This document shows positions 55,246 to 64,000 of a stretch of 64,000 bases of DNA, one piece after another. The position numbers and the translations under genes are program-made. This DNA comes from Caecitellus pseudoparvulus (Eukaryota > Bigyra: Bicosoecida), in the NCBI GenBank assembly GCA_965644315.1, contig CBFFRQ010000015.1:40842-104841 (forward strand), read 5' to 3'. Under the pieces are notes generated by a model. The model searched no databases, was not told where the DNA came from, and saw nothing but the letters and a program-made list of their open reading frames with translations. The stretch's first letter is position 1. Each line of letters opens with the position of its first letter.

Positions 55246-57029
55246 TCACGCATGTACTCGCTCCAAAATGGCCAGGAAGAAGCCACCCGACGTGTCTCCT
55301 TCGAAGGGGTTCACACACACGCAGTGTTCCGGCACAAAACCCACATCTCCCGCCAAGTCCACTGACGCCGCCTCGCCACCTTCTGTCCGCTGCCGTTTGG
55401 CACCTTGTCCCAACAGCGCCGCGGCAGCGTGTGCGTCAGCAGGCAGCTCGTCTGCCTCTGGCTGATCCCCCCGCCTGTGCCACCAAGGCAGGGCAGGCAC
55501 GAGGCGCCAGCTGAGGCCGTCAGCGTTGGCCTCGGCCAGGGCGCCCAACACGACGGCTTCATTCTCCTGTCGGAACACAGAACACGTCGAGTACGAGATG
55601 CGACGTACAGCTGGGAAGGACATGGCGTGCAGCAGCGCCTTGAGCTGGAAGGCTGCCAGCGCAGCGACAGTGTCGGAGGTGGCGGTGACAGGGGCTGCAG
55701 CGGGGGCGCCGTGCCCCCCCCCTGCAGCCGCCTTGCCACTTCGGGGGCGCTTCTGCCCGCCGTGACGACCACCTTTGCGCTGGCGCGCGGCAGCTTGCGA
55801 GAACACGCTGTGCTCTGGCGCCACCTCTGGCAGCGCAGCGCCCAGGTCCGCGGCGGCGTGGTCCACACGGCTGACCATCCCAGAGCCTGAACAGGAAGGG
55901 TCCAGCAAAATGCACCGTACCTTCTGCAGGGCGGGGTCAGCGGGGTCACTGGCGAGGAAGTCTTGTTGCTGGGGCTTGATCCAGGCGTCCACTTTGAGCT
56001 GGCTCATGCGACGCTTGAGCACTCCTAGGCGCTTCGGGCTCCGATCGAAGGCAATGACTTGGGCATGCTCGGGCGTCAGGCCAGCTGCTGCCAACATTGC
56101 GGCAGCGTGTCTGTGTAGGGGGGCGGGGCTGTGAGGGGAGCGGAGAGCAGCAACTAGCGACGCTGCACGCACGCTGTCTTGTTGCCTGGCGCCGCGCAGG
56201 CGTCCAGGACGTCAAATGCGCCTTGGATTTCCCCAGTGGGCCCCACCATGGTGACGCATGATGCCAAGCAGGGCGGAAGGGAAGAAGTTGCGAACGTCTG
56301 GTTGGCGTCGCCCTCTGCCGCGGGCTCGTTTGCCTCGGCACAGAGCAGAGCGATGGCCGGCAGGCAAGAAGAGCGGTCCTGCAGCACTAGCTGCCCCGAG
56401 GCAACCATCTTGTGCCGAGCCGCGGCTGGTGCAGTGGCAGCTGGCAGTGACAGGACACCTGGCAGGCGAGGCTCGGCGACGTGGGCGAGGCTGGGGACTT
56501 CGCCTGCGCCAGGCAGCGTGTCTGGGAAGAGGCCAGGGCCGGCTGCAGTCCAAGCAAGGTTCAGGTCTGGGCACTGCACGCGATTGACACGGATGTATCG
56601 CGGCAAGGCTGTGCCAGCGGGCGCCCCGTCAGCTGTGGCCGCTGCCGCGCTGCTTGAGGCTGGGGGAACAGCGGGTGCGGAAATTGAAGCTGTCACCACG
56701 CTGAGCGCAGCTTTGAGCTCCCCTGCGAGGCCCATGACGAGGCGCTTCAGCTTGCCCCCGCCACGGATCTTCCCACTACCCCACAGCACATCGTACACCA
56801 TCACGATCACCTGGCTCAAGTCGTCGATGTCCGCGGCCTTGGCAGCTTGCAACAAGCCAGCTTTGTGAGCAACACTGTCCAGCACGCTCCTGCGCTTCAA
56901 AGACTCAGCCACCAAGGCAAAAATGGCACGCGTGTGTTTGAAACGGCCATTGTACGCAGCGTCTTTCAGGCCCCGCCCATTCAGCACTTGGTGCAGCAGT
57001 GTGCCTGCCTCAGCATACACAGATGCCAT
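55246..57029 (-). CDS. NSUN5: rRNA (cytosine-C5)-methyltransferase NSUN5
   Basis: Exons 57029-56173 and 56110-55246 give 573 residues; human NSUN5 has about 430. The N-terminal domain matches NSUN5 (YAEAGTLLHQVLNGRGLKDA, RSVLDSVAHKAGLLQAA). QDRSSCLPA and DACAAPGNKT (SAM motif I) follow, and the intron lies within NKTA-HAAAM. The two catalytic cysteines are present in LDPSCSGSG (motif IV) and YSTCSV (motif VI). The protein ends GGFFLAILERV. NSUN5/Rcm1 methylates one cytosine of large-subunit rRNA in the nucleolus. The extra length is a Gly/Ala/Lys-rich insert after motif IV and a loop in the second third. A transposon begins about 150 bp upstream of the ATG. Confidence 0.95.
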
Positions 57030-57181
57030 CCTCCTGCGAGACCAGTCTTGACTTGATGCGGCGGCAGTGGTGACAGAGCAAAGACTGGCGCCAAGTCTAG
57101 TATGGCCCAGCGCTGCTCCATTTCGTGGGTGGGGCGGCGGAGGTTGAGATTTGGCCAGGCCCGTCACTGGAGGATGGCCCA

Positions 57182-57517
57182 CTAGTAATTTGCAAGTTCA
57201 AAGTGTTTTTTACTAAGTGAGAATCTTGTACTAGTGCGAAGACAATGGAAAAATATCGTGCTAGTGTGAGCATGAGGGTCAGTGTGCACGCAGTCAGCTG
57301 TGCTAGTGTCAAGTCCGTGCTAGTGAAGTGCTTGAAAGCCGCAGAGGCGATGTGAAATACTAGTGTGCTTGGGGTTTGCCAAAACTGCACATCACCCTGT
57401 TCACTAGGGGTGGGTTGTGCGCTAGTGCGTCAGACCTGTCCAAAGCGTCGCTAGTGTGAGCGCGGTAGGCAGGATTCACGAGGGCCAGCTGTACTAGTGA
57501 GGTGAGCTGTACTAGTG
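57182..57517 (+). repeat. Left subterminal CTAGTG array
   Basis: CTAGTG occurs at 57231, 57261, 57303, 57320, 57360, 57422, 57451, 57494 and 57512. A variant CTAGTA lies at 57182 and one inverted CACTAG at 57402. Spacing is 17-62 bp. All but one point the same way. CTAG is rare in the rest of this GC-rich window. Confidence 0.9.
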
Positions 57518-58038
57518 CAGCAGCAAGCTCGAGCTGACGTTGTGGGTGGAGCAGACCTCTCTCGTACACACACCAATAAACACAATGTTGGTGCAGTCTT
57601 CGACTCTGTGTGCCATCTTCATCGTTGTCTCACAACTACCACGGCTTTTGTTTGGACCATGATCATGCTATCGGGCTAGGAAGAGCCCTGCGTCGACTGG
57701 TGTGGCGTTTCGCTTCTAACGGGTTCTCCGCGCCTCTCCCATGCGGAACCGGGTAGGACTCCCACCAGGTCCCCGGCCCCTGGAAAACCTACCATGACTT
57801 ATGCTTAGGTTTGGCCGGCCCTGGCGCCTTGTGGTGGGCTTGTGCTAGCGGTGTTGGACGGCTTCGCCGTGATGCAAGTGCCTGGCGCACGCAGCTTCGC
57901 AACGTTCGCTGCCACAAGACAGGCTCGGTGCATTGGCATGGATGAAATGTGAGGGAGGCCTGATGAAAGGTGGTCCATCCGTGCTGCAGCATGGAACTTC
58001 TCTTGTCAGCCAGCGTGTGGCGCAAAGCTCTCACAAGC

Positions 58039-61000
58039 TCAGTGCTGCCGCGCTGTGATGGTCGGCAGCCAGAAGAGAACCGGGTCACCATCCGGCTCCT
58101 CTGTGTAAGTGTGCCCCTCCACTACTGTGGGGTGAACCACCGCTGGAGCGATGAGAACACTGCCACCCACTGCGTTGGCTGGGGGGGCGACATCCAGCGG
58201 GTTCACGTACTTCCATCCAGCTATACATGCGTGGGCCTCGTCTGGGTGCAAGAATGTCCCCAACAACACCACCTCCTCAATCGAGGCATCTTTCTCATGG
58301 TCCTGGGGTGCATCACCAACAAGAGCAGCGACAGCACGGAACAACCCACTCCCAATGGCTGGCGCGGCTGCCCCTTGTTGCTGCTCCTCACGCACAACCA
58401 CGAAAGCGGGGAAGCACAGCGTCGACGTGTTCCCGCCTGGGAAGCACATCAAGACGGTGCTGCACAGCCGTACTTGTCCCACCATCCTATCTCCAGTACC
58501 AACTGTGCTGGAGACGCTCTGCAGCATGGTATTCACGTCCCCTAGAGGTAAGACCCCATCCAGAGACATTCCGGCCACGCAGGGCTCCAAGGCTGCGCGG
58601 ATTGTGCGGGCCAGCCCACTGTCTTCCCTGTCGAGCAGTTGCCAGACAGTGATTGGTGATCGGAGGACCTCGCGAGCCTTTGTTACAGGGGACAGGTACG
58701 GCATCTCTGGCAGCGGGCTGCCTTGCAGCAGGCAAGCAAGCTCTTCCCCAGCCACCTGTGATGAGGCGCTCGTCACCCATGCCTCGCTTACCAGCATGTC
58801 TCGGCGGATGGATGCGTACGTCAACAACTTTGGCATATTGGCTGCCCCAAACGCAGAGTTGCACAGCTTCCACAGGCGGATGAGAGCGGGGTGCCGGCCC
58901 TCCCCGTTGTCAGTGTCCAGCGCTGCAACTACCCCAAAGCCTGCCACAGCTGCAGGAAGGTGCTGTATCTCGTGGGCCTTGGGATAGTGTGTGCTGGTGT
59001 CGCATGAAAAACTACTCCCTCCGGACTTGGAGGCTGCCTCTTGCACAAGCTCAGCGATCAGCTCCTGCGTGCCAACCATCCGAGCTAGCCAAACCTGCAT
59101 GCCAAGCAGGGCCGCTTCGTCCAGTGTGTCTCGCACATACATGTATGCCTGTACTACCAGTGTACAGTGACACAGCACTTGCACCATGGTGTGCAGCTGG
59201 GGATCAGCAATAATGTCTTGGTTGTGTCCGACGATGAGTGGCAACCACTGCGCCCTGCTAACGCGCTCGGCCGACCGCATCATACCCCCAGCATTCTGCC
59301 GCCATGGCAGTGCTCTTCCTCCATCAAGCCGAGTTCCGTTTATGGTCACACCCTTGACGGCCTCCCATCGGCTTTTAAGGAGTGCTTCCCTCGCAGCAAG
59401 TCCTGGACCGACAGTCATCGCAGCTAGGACAAACCTTTCGCAGCGGGCCGCTACAGCCCCCGTGTCGGCCGCGTGGATGGGATCTGGAGGCCTCAGGAAG
59501 CACAGCCGGGTTCCTAGTACCTTCTCAGCCGCTTCCCACGCGCTGAGTGCCCCTCTGCGATGTCCAGTGGCCGCGGCTGCCTCATCGCTGCCGGCTCCCT
59601 CTCCCCCTACCCTGAGCTGACAGTGTTTCAGCGATGCCAGCGAGGACAGCTGTGGACCGGGGACACAGCGACACTGCACGCACCGCCGATGGAGCAAGTC
59701 AAACTGATCCCACGCTTCCACCATGTCCGCCGACAGCTGGATAATGCAAGGCATCATCTGCACATACTCCACCAGCTGCCTCGGGCGACTGTGTGCGGTC
59801 ACCTGTGACACCCTGTACCCAGCAGACTTCAGTGCAAGGGACTGCTCTGGAGTCACCTCCTTGGGAATGCCGCCCATCTTCTGGATCGCGAGCAAGGGTT
59901 GGAGGACAAGGCTCAAAACCATGGACTGTGCTGCTTGTGCTGTGGCCGCAGCCGAAGTCAGGCCCGCCTCTCGCAGCACGTTGTCATCCTTGGGAAGTCT
60001 CTTTGGGCTCGGGGGCATGGCGAGCAATGTTGCCCTGTGCGCCTTGCGCATGGAGGCAGCATCCCCCGCAAGCGGCCAGAGCATCATGGGATACAATGCA
60101 TGCTTCCCAGCCCCATCAGGGTGCACTTCGTCCATGAAAATGACCAGCGGCATGGATAGCGCCCCGCGCGCCTTGGCGCGTTCAGCCGCATTGCGCAGGA
60201 AGACGCCATTGGATGGATGGCTCCATGTCTGTCCTGCCGCCCCAGCTTCGGATGGACGGAACTGTTTTTCAACGCTGACCGGATCTCTGAGGCTACAATG
60301 GCCAACCTCGAGGGGGGCAGGGAGCGAGATCTCCCCACCGCCCGGTAGCTGCAAGGCGTCCTTCATGCGTCTCCAATGCGCTGTCGCCAGCCCGTCTGCA
60401 AAGTGGAACTTTTCTTTCACCTTCATGGCAGCGCTATTGTGTGCTGGCAGCTTAAGTGTTGATGGGAACCACTCTGGACTGGCGACGCCACCTCCTCGGT
60501 GAGGGGCGAAGTCCTCCAGTGGTACTTCGGCAGCCGTGCATATAAGCACGTCCCACAGTGGCATGGAAGGCACTTCGCACTGTCCACCTGCCAGTCCCTT
60601 GGGTAAAGGTACAGTGATGGAGATCGGGGAGGGGGTTCCTTCCGCGGCGATCTCCAGCAGCTTGTCGATGCTTGGCACCATGGGACACTGTGGAGCTGTG
60701 CGATGCTCCTGACGAAGAAGCACCTCAGAAGTCTTGATCGTCTTGTTGTGCTCCTTGATGATCTCCGTCAGCACACTCTTGCTGGCGTTGAAGCGCAGCA
60801 GACACTTGAGTATGGTCCGGCCCATGCCCCCTCCAATGCCTCCACCACTACCCGCACTCTGTGCTGACAGCCGATCAGCGTGCGCTATGGCTCTGGCGAC
60901 CAGCTCGGTGTGGCGTGGAGGGATGTGCTTTGCTGCTCCGGGTTGCTTTCGTGGTCCCCCGGTTGGCTGGGGAAGAGCTGGCTGTGCCATCTGGGCTTGG

Positions 61001-61300
61001 ACGGTGGCGGCGACAGGCTCAACAACCAAAGCAAAGGGTGACCCCCCCTTGTGAGTGCCCGGCTGCCATGCGCTTGGCACCCACATCATGTTGAGGCCGC
61101 GCCGCGGCTTGCTGGTGGCGCTTGCGTTCAAGGCGAGTAGTTCGAGCTTCTGAAGCCAGCCGCTCCTGAACCTCACGAAGCCGTTGGACTTGTGCTTCTT
61201 TGTACGCCTTCATCCGCCTGCGACGACAATGGACCATATGGCCGCCAAGAGCTCGTTCGTCGTCGAACTCCTTGTTGCAGAGCTTGCAGCGGGCGCTCAT
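58039..61300 (-). CDS. Plavaka-like transposase with N-terminal C2H2 finger, frameshifted
   Basis: The long frame covers 58039 to about 61045 and encodes about 1,000 residues. Its core matches Plavaka/KDZ transposases: PEWFPSTLKLP, SMPLVIFMDEVHPDG (first acidic catalytic region), ALYPMMLWPLAGD, KAHEIQHLPAAVAGFG and ALDTDNGEGRHPALIRLW. The equivalent fungal pattern reads as His-x-x-x-His, FG, T and E-x-x-H. In the next frame, 61300 to about 61049 encodes MSARCKLCNKEFDDERALGG, a C2H2-type finger (C-x2-C-x12-H-x3-C), plus a basic coiled helix. The two frames meet at a run of seven G (61042-61048). One base fewer would join them, so this is a frameshift, a sequencing error or a programmed slip. 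No splice pair fits. The gene is divergent from the accessory gene. Confidence 0.75.
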
Positions 61301-61591
61301 TCTGAGTCTTCTGTAGCGTGAGGGCACCGGCGGAGTTCCGTTGCTTGCGTTGGCGCCCCTACCGTACGTACGCAACGCGCACAGCGAGGCGAGAACGCAA
61401 CACAATGCCAGGCAGCCGTAGCATCTTCATGTTGGTCGTTGGTGTGTGTTGGGCTGTGGGCATTGAAGGCGCCTTGCAACCTCGTCCAGTGCATTTCCAG
61501 TCTGTCTCGACATTCCACCGTTGCATGTACTTTCAGACCCACCAAGTCCTCAGATACGCTTTTTGTTGCACACCCACCCCAACCATTCACC
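61301..61591. promoter_or_regulatory. Divergent promoter between the two transposon genes
   Basis: This 291-bp gap lies between the transposase ATG (61300, minus) and the accessory-gene ATG (61592, plus). It should contain both promoters. No CTAG hexamer is present here, unlike the element ends. No specific element is recognised. Confidence 0.5.
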
Positions 61592-63633
61592 ATGTCACTT
61601 CACTTTGATGAAATGGGCTCTGACAGCGAGGATGCAGGGGACACAACGGCAAGTGTCGTGGCTTCGTTAAGTATCGCCACACCCCTCGAGGCTGCACACC
61701 TCTTCAACCGCAGCACGGCTGCCAAAGCTGTGATGGCCGGGAAACGTCGACGGGATGTTGTGCTTTGGGCATCTCACCCTGGCAACTGCACTGGGTCCGT
61801 CGTTGGGGTGCCTGACGTTCTGGAGGGTAATGGTACGTACTGGTTCGCGCCACAGGATCGACGCCCGTGCAGCGCCTCCCCACCCCACCCTAGCATCATG
61901 TGCAGGTGATGCCAACGCACTCACATGCCTTGATGACAGGGAGCTATTCGGCACAGCTAGGGGCGGTTCTAGTGCTGCCATTGCGGCTCGTACGTACCTG
62001 CTCTGCAGTCACGGTAGCCACAGCGTTCTAACGGCCACTGCTAAGCTTCGTTGGACCGGACCAATCCCGCTCCCCTTCCCCAGAAGCCTTCGCCGCAAAT
62101 ACAATGGCGAGCTGCAGACCGATCAAGGCACCAAGGCCGCTTGACCTTGCTGAGAAGCTTGAATCGGCGAAGGAGCTGCTTGAGTCTATTGGCACGCCCA
62201 GCGAGAAACGTCTCATCGAGTTGTTGAACGAGGTTTTCGTTTGGAGCGCAAACACCATGTCCCTTGTCCAACTCTCACTTGGCCTGGGGCAATTCAGAAC
62301 TTCACAGGTAGTGGGTATGGTTGGTCCACTAACGCAGAAGCAGGAAGCAAAGAACTCCAAGAAACGTGGAGCTCGTGGGGGAGACCAGCTGGGTGAACTC
62401 TTAGAGCCCGTGGGGGCGCAGACTCAATCCCATGGCCCCGAAAGTTCAGGGCAGAAGCCCGCCGCATCGTGGTCGACCTCATCCTCGAGAACCCTTCGTT
62501 CATCTTGGCAGACCCCGAGAACCTGGTAGACACACTACGAGCAGCCATCGAGGCAGTTGAGGCCGAGCAGAACGTTGCCCGAGAGGTGGCTGGAGCCACA
62601 GAGGAAGGGGGAGATGGGGTGCCGGTTGGAGCACAAGCCACGAGCCGGGCTCTAGACGACCCTAGGTTCTCAGCACCGTGGAAGTTCAAATGCCTCGAAA
62701 ACGTGATAGCAGCAGCGAGGAAGGTTTCGATACAGAAGGAGCTTACCGAGCGGGGTGGCGTGCTTTGCGCGCTGAAGGACATGGCGAAGAGCAGCAAGAG
62801 TGCGAGTTACGCCGGGCTGAAGGCCGCCATGAGCAATGTCAGGAGCAAGTGCCGCGCCAAAATCACGAGGTGAGTGCCCAGAGGACTCCTTCCGAGTCCG
62901 TGGAGCGCAGCATAGCAGACTTCTGAGCATTGCGCAGTTCGGAATGCCTAGGAAAGTTCGAACCGTGGCACGAGATGCAGAGGAAGTACGAGCCAGTCCA
63001 TGAGAAGTGCACCGGAGGTGCAAGCATTCAGCTTGACCACGACCCAGCCTTCTTCGAGGTGTCTTCCGAGGACCCTGAGTACCGCCACAGTTGGGTGCCC
63101 AAGGTAAGTATGTGTGTGAGTCTAGACCCGCACAGGTGATGCTGGGCCCGAATGCTCCTTTCTCATGCATTCTCTTTGTGCCACAGGCTGAGAGGGGCAA
63201 AAAAAGGGCTGATCGATCAAGGCACCGCCTGTGCTTGCAGGAAGTCAACGTTGCCCGTGAGGCCATCGTCAATCATACCACCATCAAGGCTGTTTTCAAA
63301 CGCCGGGGATCCGAGGACTCCAGTAGCGGCCCCCGTTTCGACCCCAGCTTCAGGCGTTTGGAAGCGGCGCTCAGTGGCCCAGAAGATGTGGCAAAAGGGG
63401 CCAGGATTGTCTTACGATGGATGGAGGCTGCGTACAACGTTGCTGTCGACTGCTTGAACGTGAAGAACAAGCAGTGGGTGACTGATTGTGGGGACCTGAG
63501 CAGCCTGACCGTTGACGACAAGGTGCGTGCGTGCTGTATGTTGGCCATGCTGTGGACGTCGTTACGCATGAAGCACCACGTACAGACGGAGATGGCCGTG
63601 CTTACGCACAAAATTGTGTCCAGGATAACCTGA
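61592..63633 (+). CDS. Transposon accessory protein of unknown function
   Basis: Exons 61592-61832, 61906-61989, 62084-62374, 62422-62869, 62938-63103 and 63187-63633 join in frame to 558 residues. The 62375-62421 intron is the least certain. The N-terminus is acidic (MSLHFDEMGSDSEDAG), then KAVMAGKRRRD. Helical stretches follow (LDLAEKLESAKELLESIG, RAEARRIVVDLILENPSF, WKFKCLENVIAAARKV). A Cys/His-containing middle has KFEPWHEMQRKYEPVHEKC. The C-terminus is helical and rich in basic and hydrophobic residues (ARIVLRWMEAAYNVAVDCL). No domain is recognised. Its place inside the transposon, head to head with the transposase, suggests a role in transposition like the second proteins of CACTA elements, which bind subterminal repeats. 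That is inference. Confidence 0.65.
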
Positions 63634-63748
63634 CATGCCCTCCCTCGACCTGGCGCCGAGCCATCCGTGCTGAAGCTACTTCATTGTTCTTCAGGTTGTC
63701 AAGGTGTGTTTCAATGCAATCGATTCACGGCAGACCGAACTTGTTGCG

Positions 63749-63995
63749 CTAGCGAAGAATGTACTACTAGGAAAAATGTCCAGCTGGGCGGTGCGCTAGT
63801 AGTGCGCTGGGCGGCCCTCCGTACTAGTAGCGCCTCGCCCAGCGAAATTTACTAGTACCGAGCACAACCACCCCCGCTCACTAGTGTGCCTCTGGGCATG
63901 CATTCTCACTAGCATTGCAGTCGCCCCACTCACTTCACTAGCGCAAAATTGAGCTCTAGAAAAAAAACACTCTTCAAACTCTCCTTACAGAGCGC
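63749..63995 (-). repeat. Right subterminal CTAG array and inverted terminal repeat
   Basis: CTAG cores occur at 63749, 63767, 63796, 63824, 63852, 63881, 63909, 63938 and 63956. Several read CACTAG, the reverse of the left array, and the copy at 63879-63886 reads CACTAGTG both ways. The terminal repeat partner is near 63957-63988. The true right end may lie a few bases outside the window. Confidence 0.8.
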
Positions 63996-64000
63996 GCTCA

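Larger units (their letters stand above)
57180..63995. mobile_element. Plavaka-like DNA transposon with two divergent genes
   Basis: The element spans about 6.8 kb. The left end begins CACTAGTAATTTGCAAG near 57180. The right end, read in reverse, contains GTAAGGAGAGTTTGAAG near 63988. These align imperfectly over about 30 bp (shared GTAA, AGTT, AA, AGTGTTTTTT) as terminal inverted repeats. Inside each end is an array of CTAG-core hexamers, nine CTAGTG copies on the left and mostly CACTAG-type copies on the right. Between them are a minus-strand transposase and a plus-strand accessory gene. Elements with CACTA-like ends, subterminal repeats and a Plavaka transposase belong to the CMC/KDZ relatives (from memory). 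A target-site duplication could not be identified because the right border is at the window edge. Confidence 0.75.

Noticed and set aside
57560-58038. Extra gene downstream of the transposase
   Set aside because: The frames are short, with no domain and no continuity. It is best taken as transposase 3'UTR.
57180-63995. Classic CACTA (EnSpm) or retroelement
   Set aside because: The left end reads CACTA, but the right end does not show a clear TAGTG terminus in the window and the transposase matches Plavaka-type motifs. No reverse transcriptase or LTR is present.
1-64000. tRNA, rRNA or CRISPR
   Set aside because: I found no tRNA-like B box with paired arms, no conserved rRNA stretch and no regularly spaced short direct repeats with unique spacers. 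The tandem repeats here are contiguous and coding.

Overview
This window is nuclear DNA from a GC-rich, gene-dense microbial eukaryote (an alga or heterotrophic protist). I cannot name the lineage from sequence alone. Most genes carry a few short introns (about 50-200 nt) with GTGCGT/GTGAGT-type donors and CAG acceptors. Housekeeping genes are clearly eukaryotic: proteasome alpha-2, eS19, coatomer zeta, NSUN5, mitochondrial alternative oxidase. Neighbouring genes are packed head-to-head or tail-to-tail; five convergent pairs end only 25-68 bp apart. Exon coordinates below were worked out by hand from splice motifs and reading-frame continuity.

Positions 1-22517 form a near-mirror-image block. 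Two copies of a ~2,500-residue macroglobulin/helical-repeat protein gene lie head to head (1478-9206 minus, 9674-17435 plus). They are almost identical from about 12 nt before the ATG to the stop codon, introns included, yet unrelated outside those limits. Inside the coding region they differ mainly at two sharply bounded cassettes. Each copy is followed, on its own strand, by a proline-rich gene built the same way: a micro-exon, a phase-1 intron, then a long proline-rich exon. This suggests an older four-gene palindrome.

22577-57029 is an ordinary gene-rich stretch. It holds a small membrane protein, a PH-CaMK-PH kinase, a lipid kinase, PSMA2, a DUF455 ferritin-like protein, an eight-exon alternative oxidase, a small membrane protein, a SEC14-like protein, an unknown two-exon gene, a carnosine-N-methyltransferase-like gene, a cell-surface protein with a Glu/Ala/Gly/Pro repeat ectodomain (frameshifted), two further unknown proteins, eS19, COPI zeta, a secreted protein, an SLC37/UhpT-like transporter and NSUN5.

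57180 to about 63995 is a DNA transposon. It has a Plavaka-like transposase on the minus strand with an N-terminal C2H2 finger, a divergently transcribed six-exon accessory gene of unknown function, and ends densely studded with CTAG-core hexamers (CTAGTG on the left, mostly CACTAG-type on the right). These surround imperfect terminal inverted repeats. The right end lies at or just before the window edge.

The two most unusual items are the coding-delimited palindrome with divergent cassettes and the two-gene transposon with its CTAGTG subterminal arrays.
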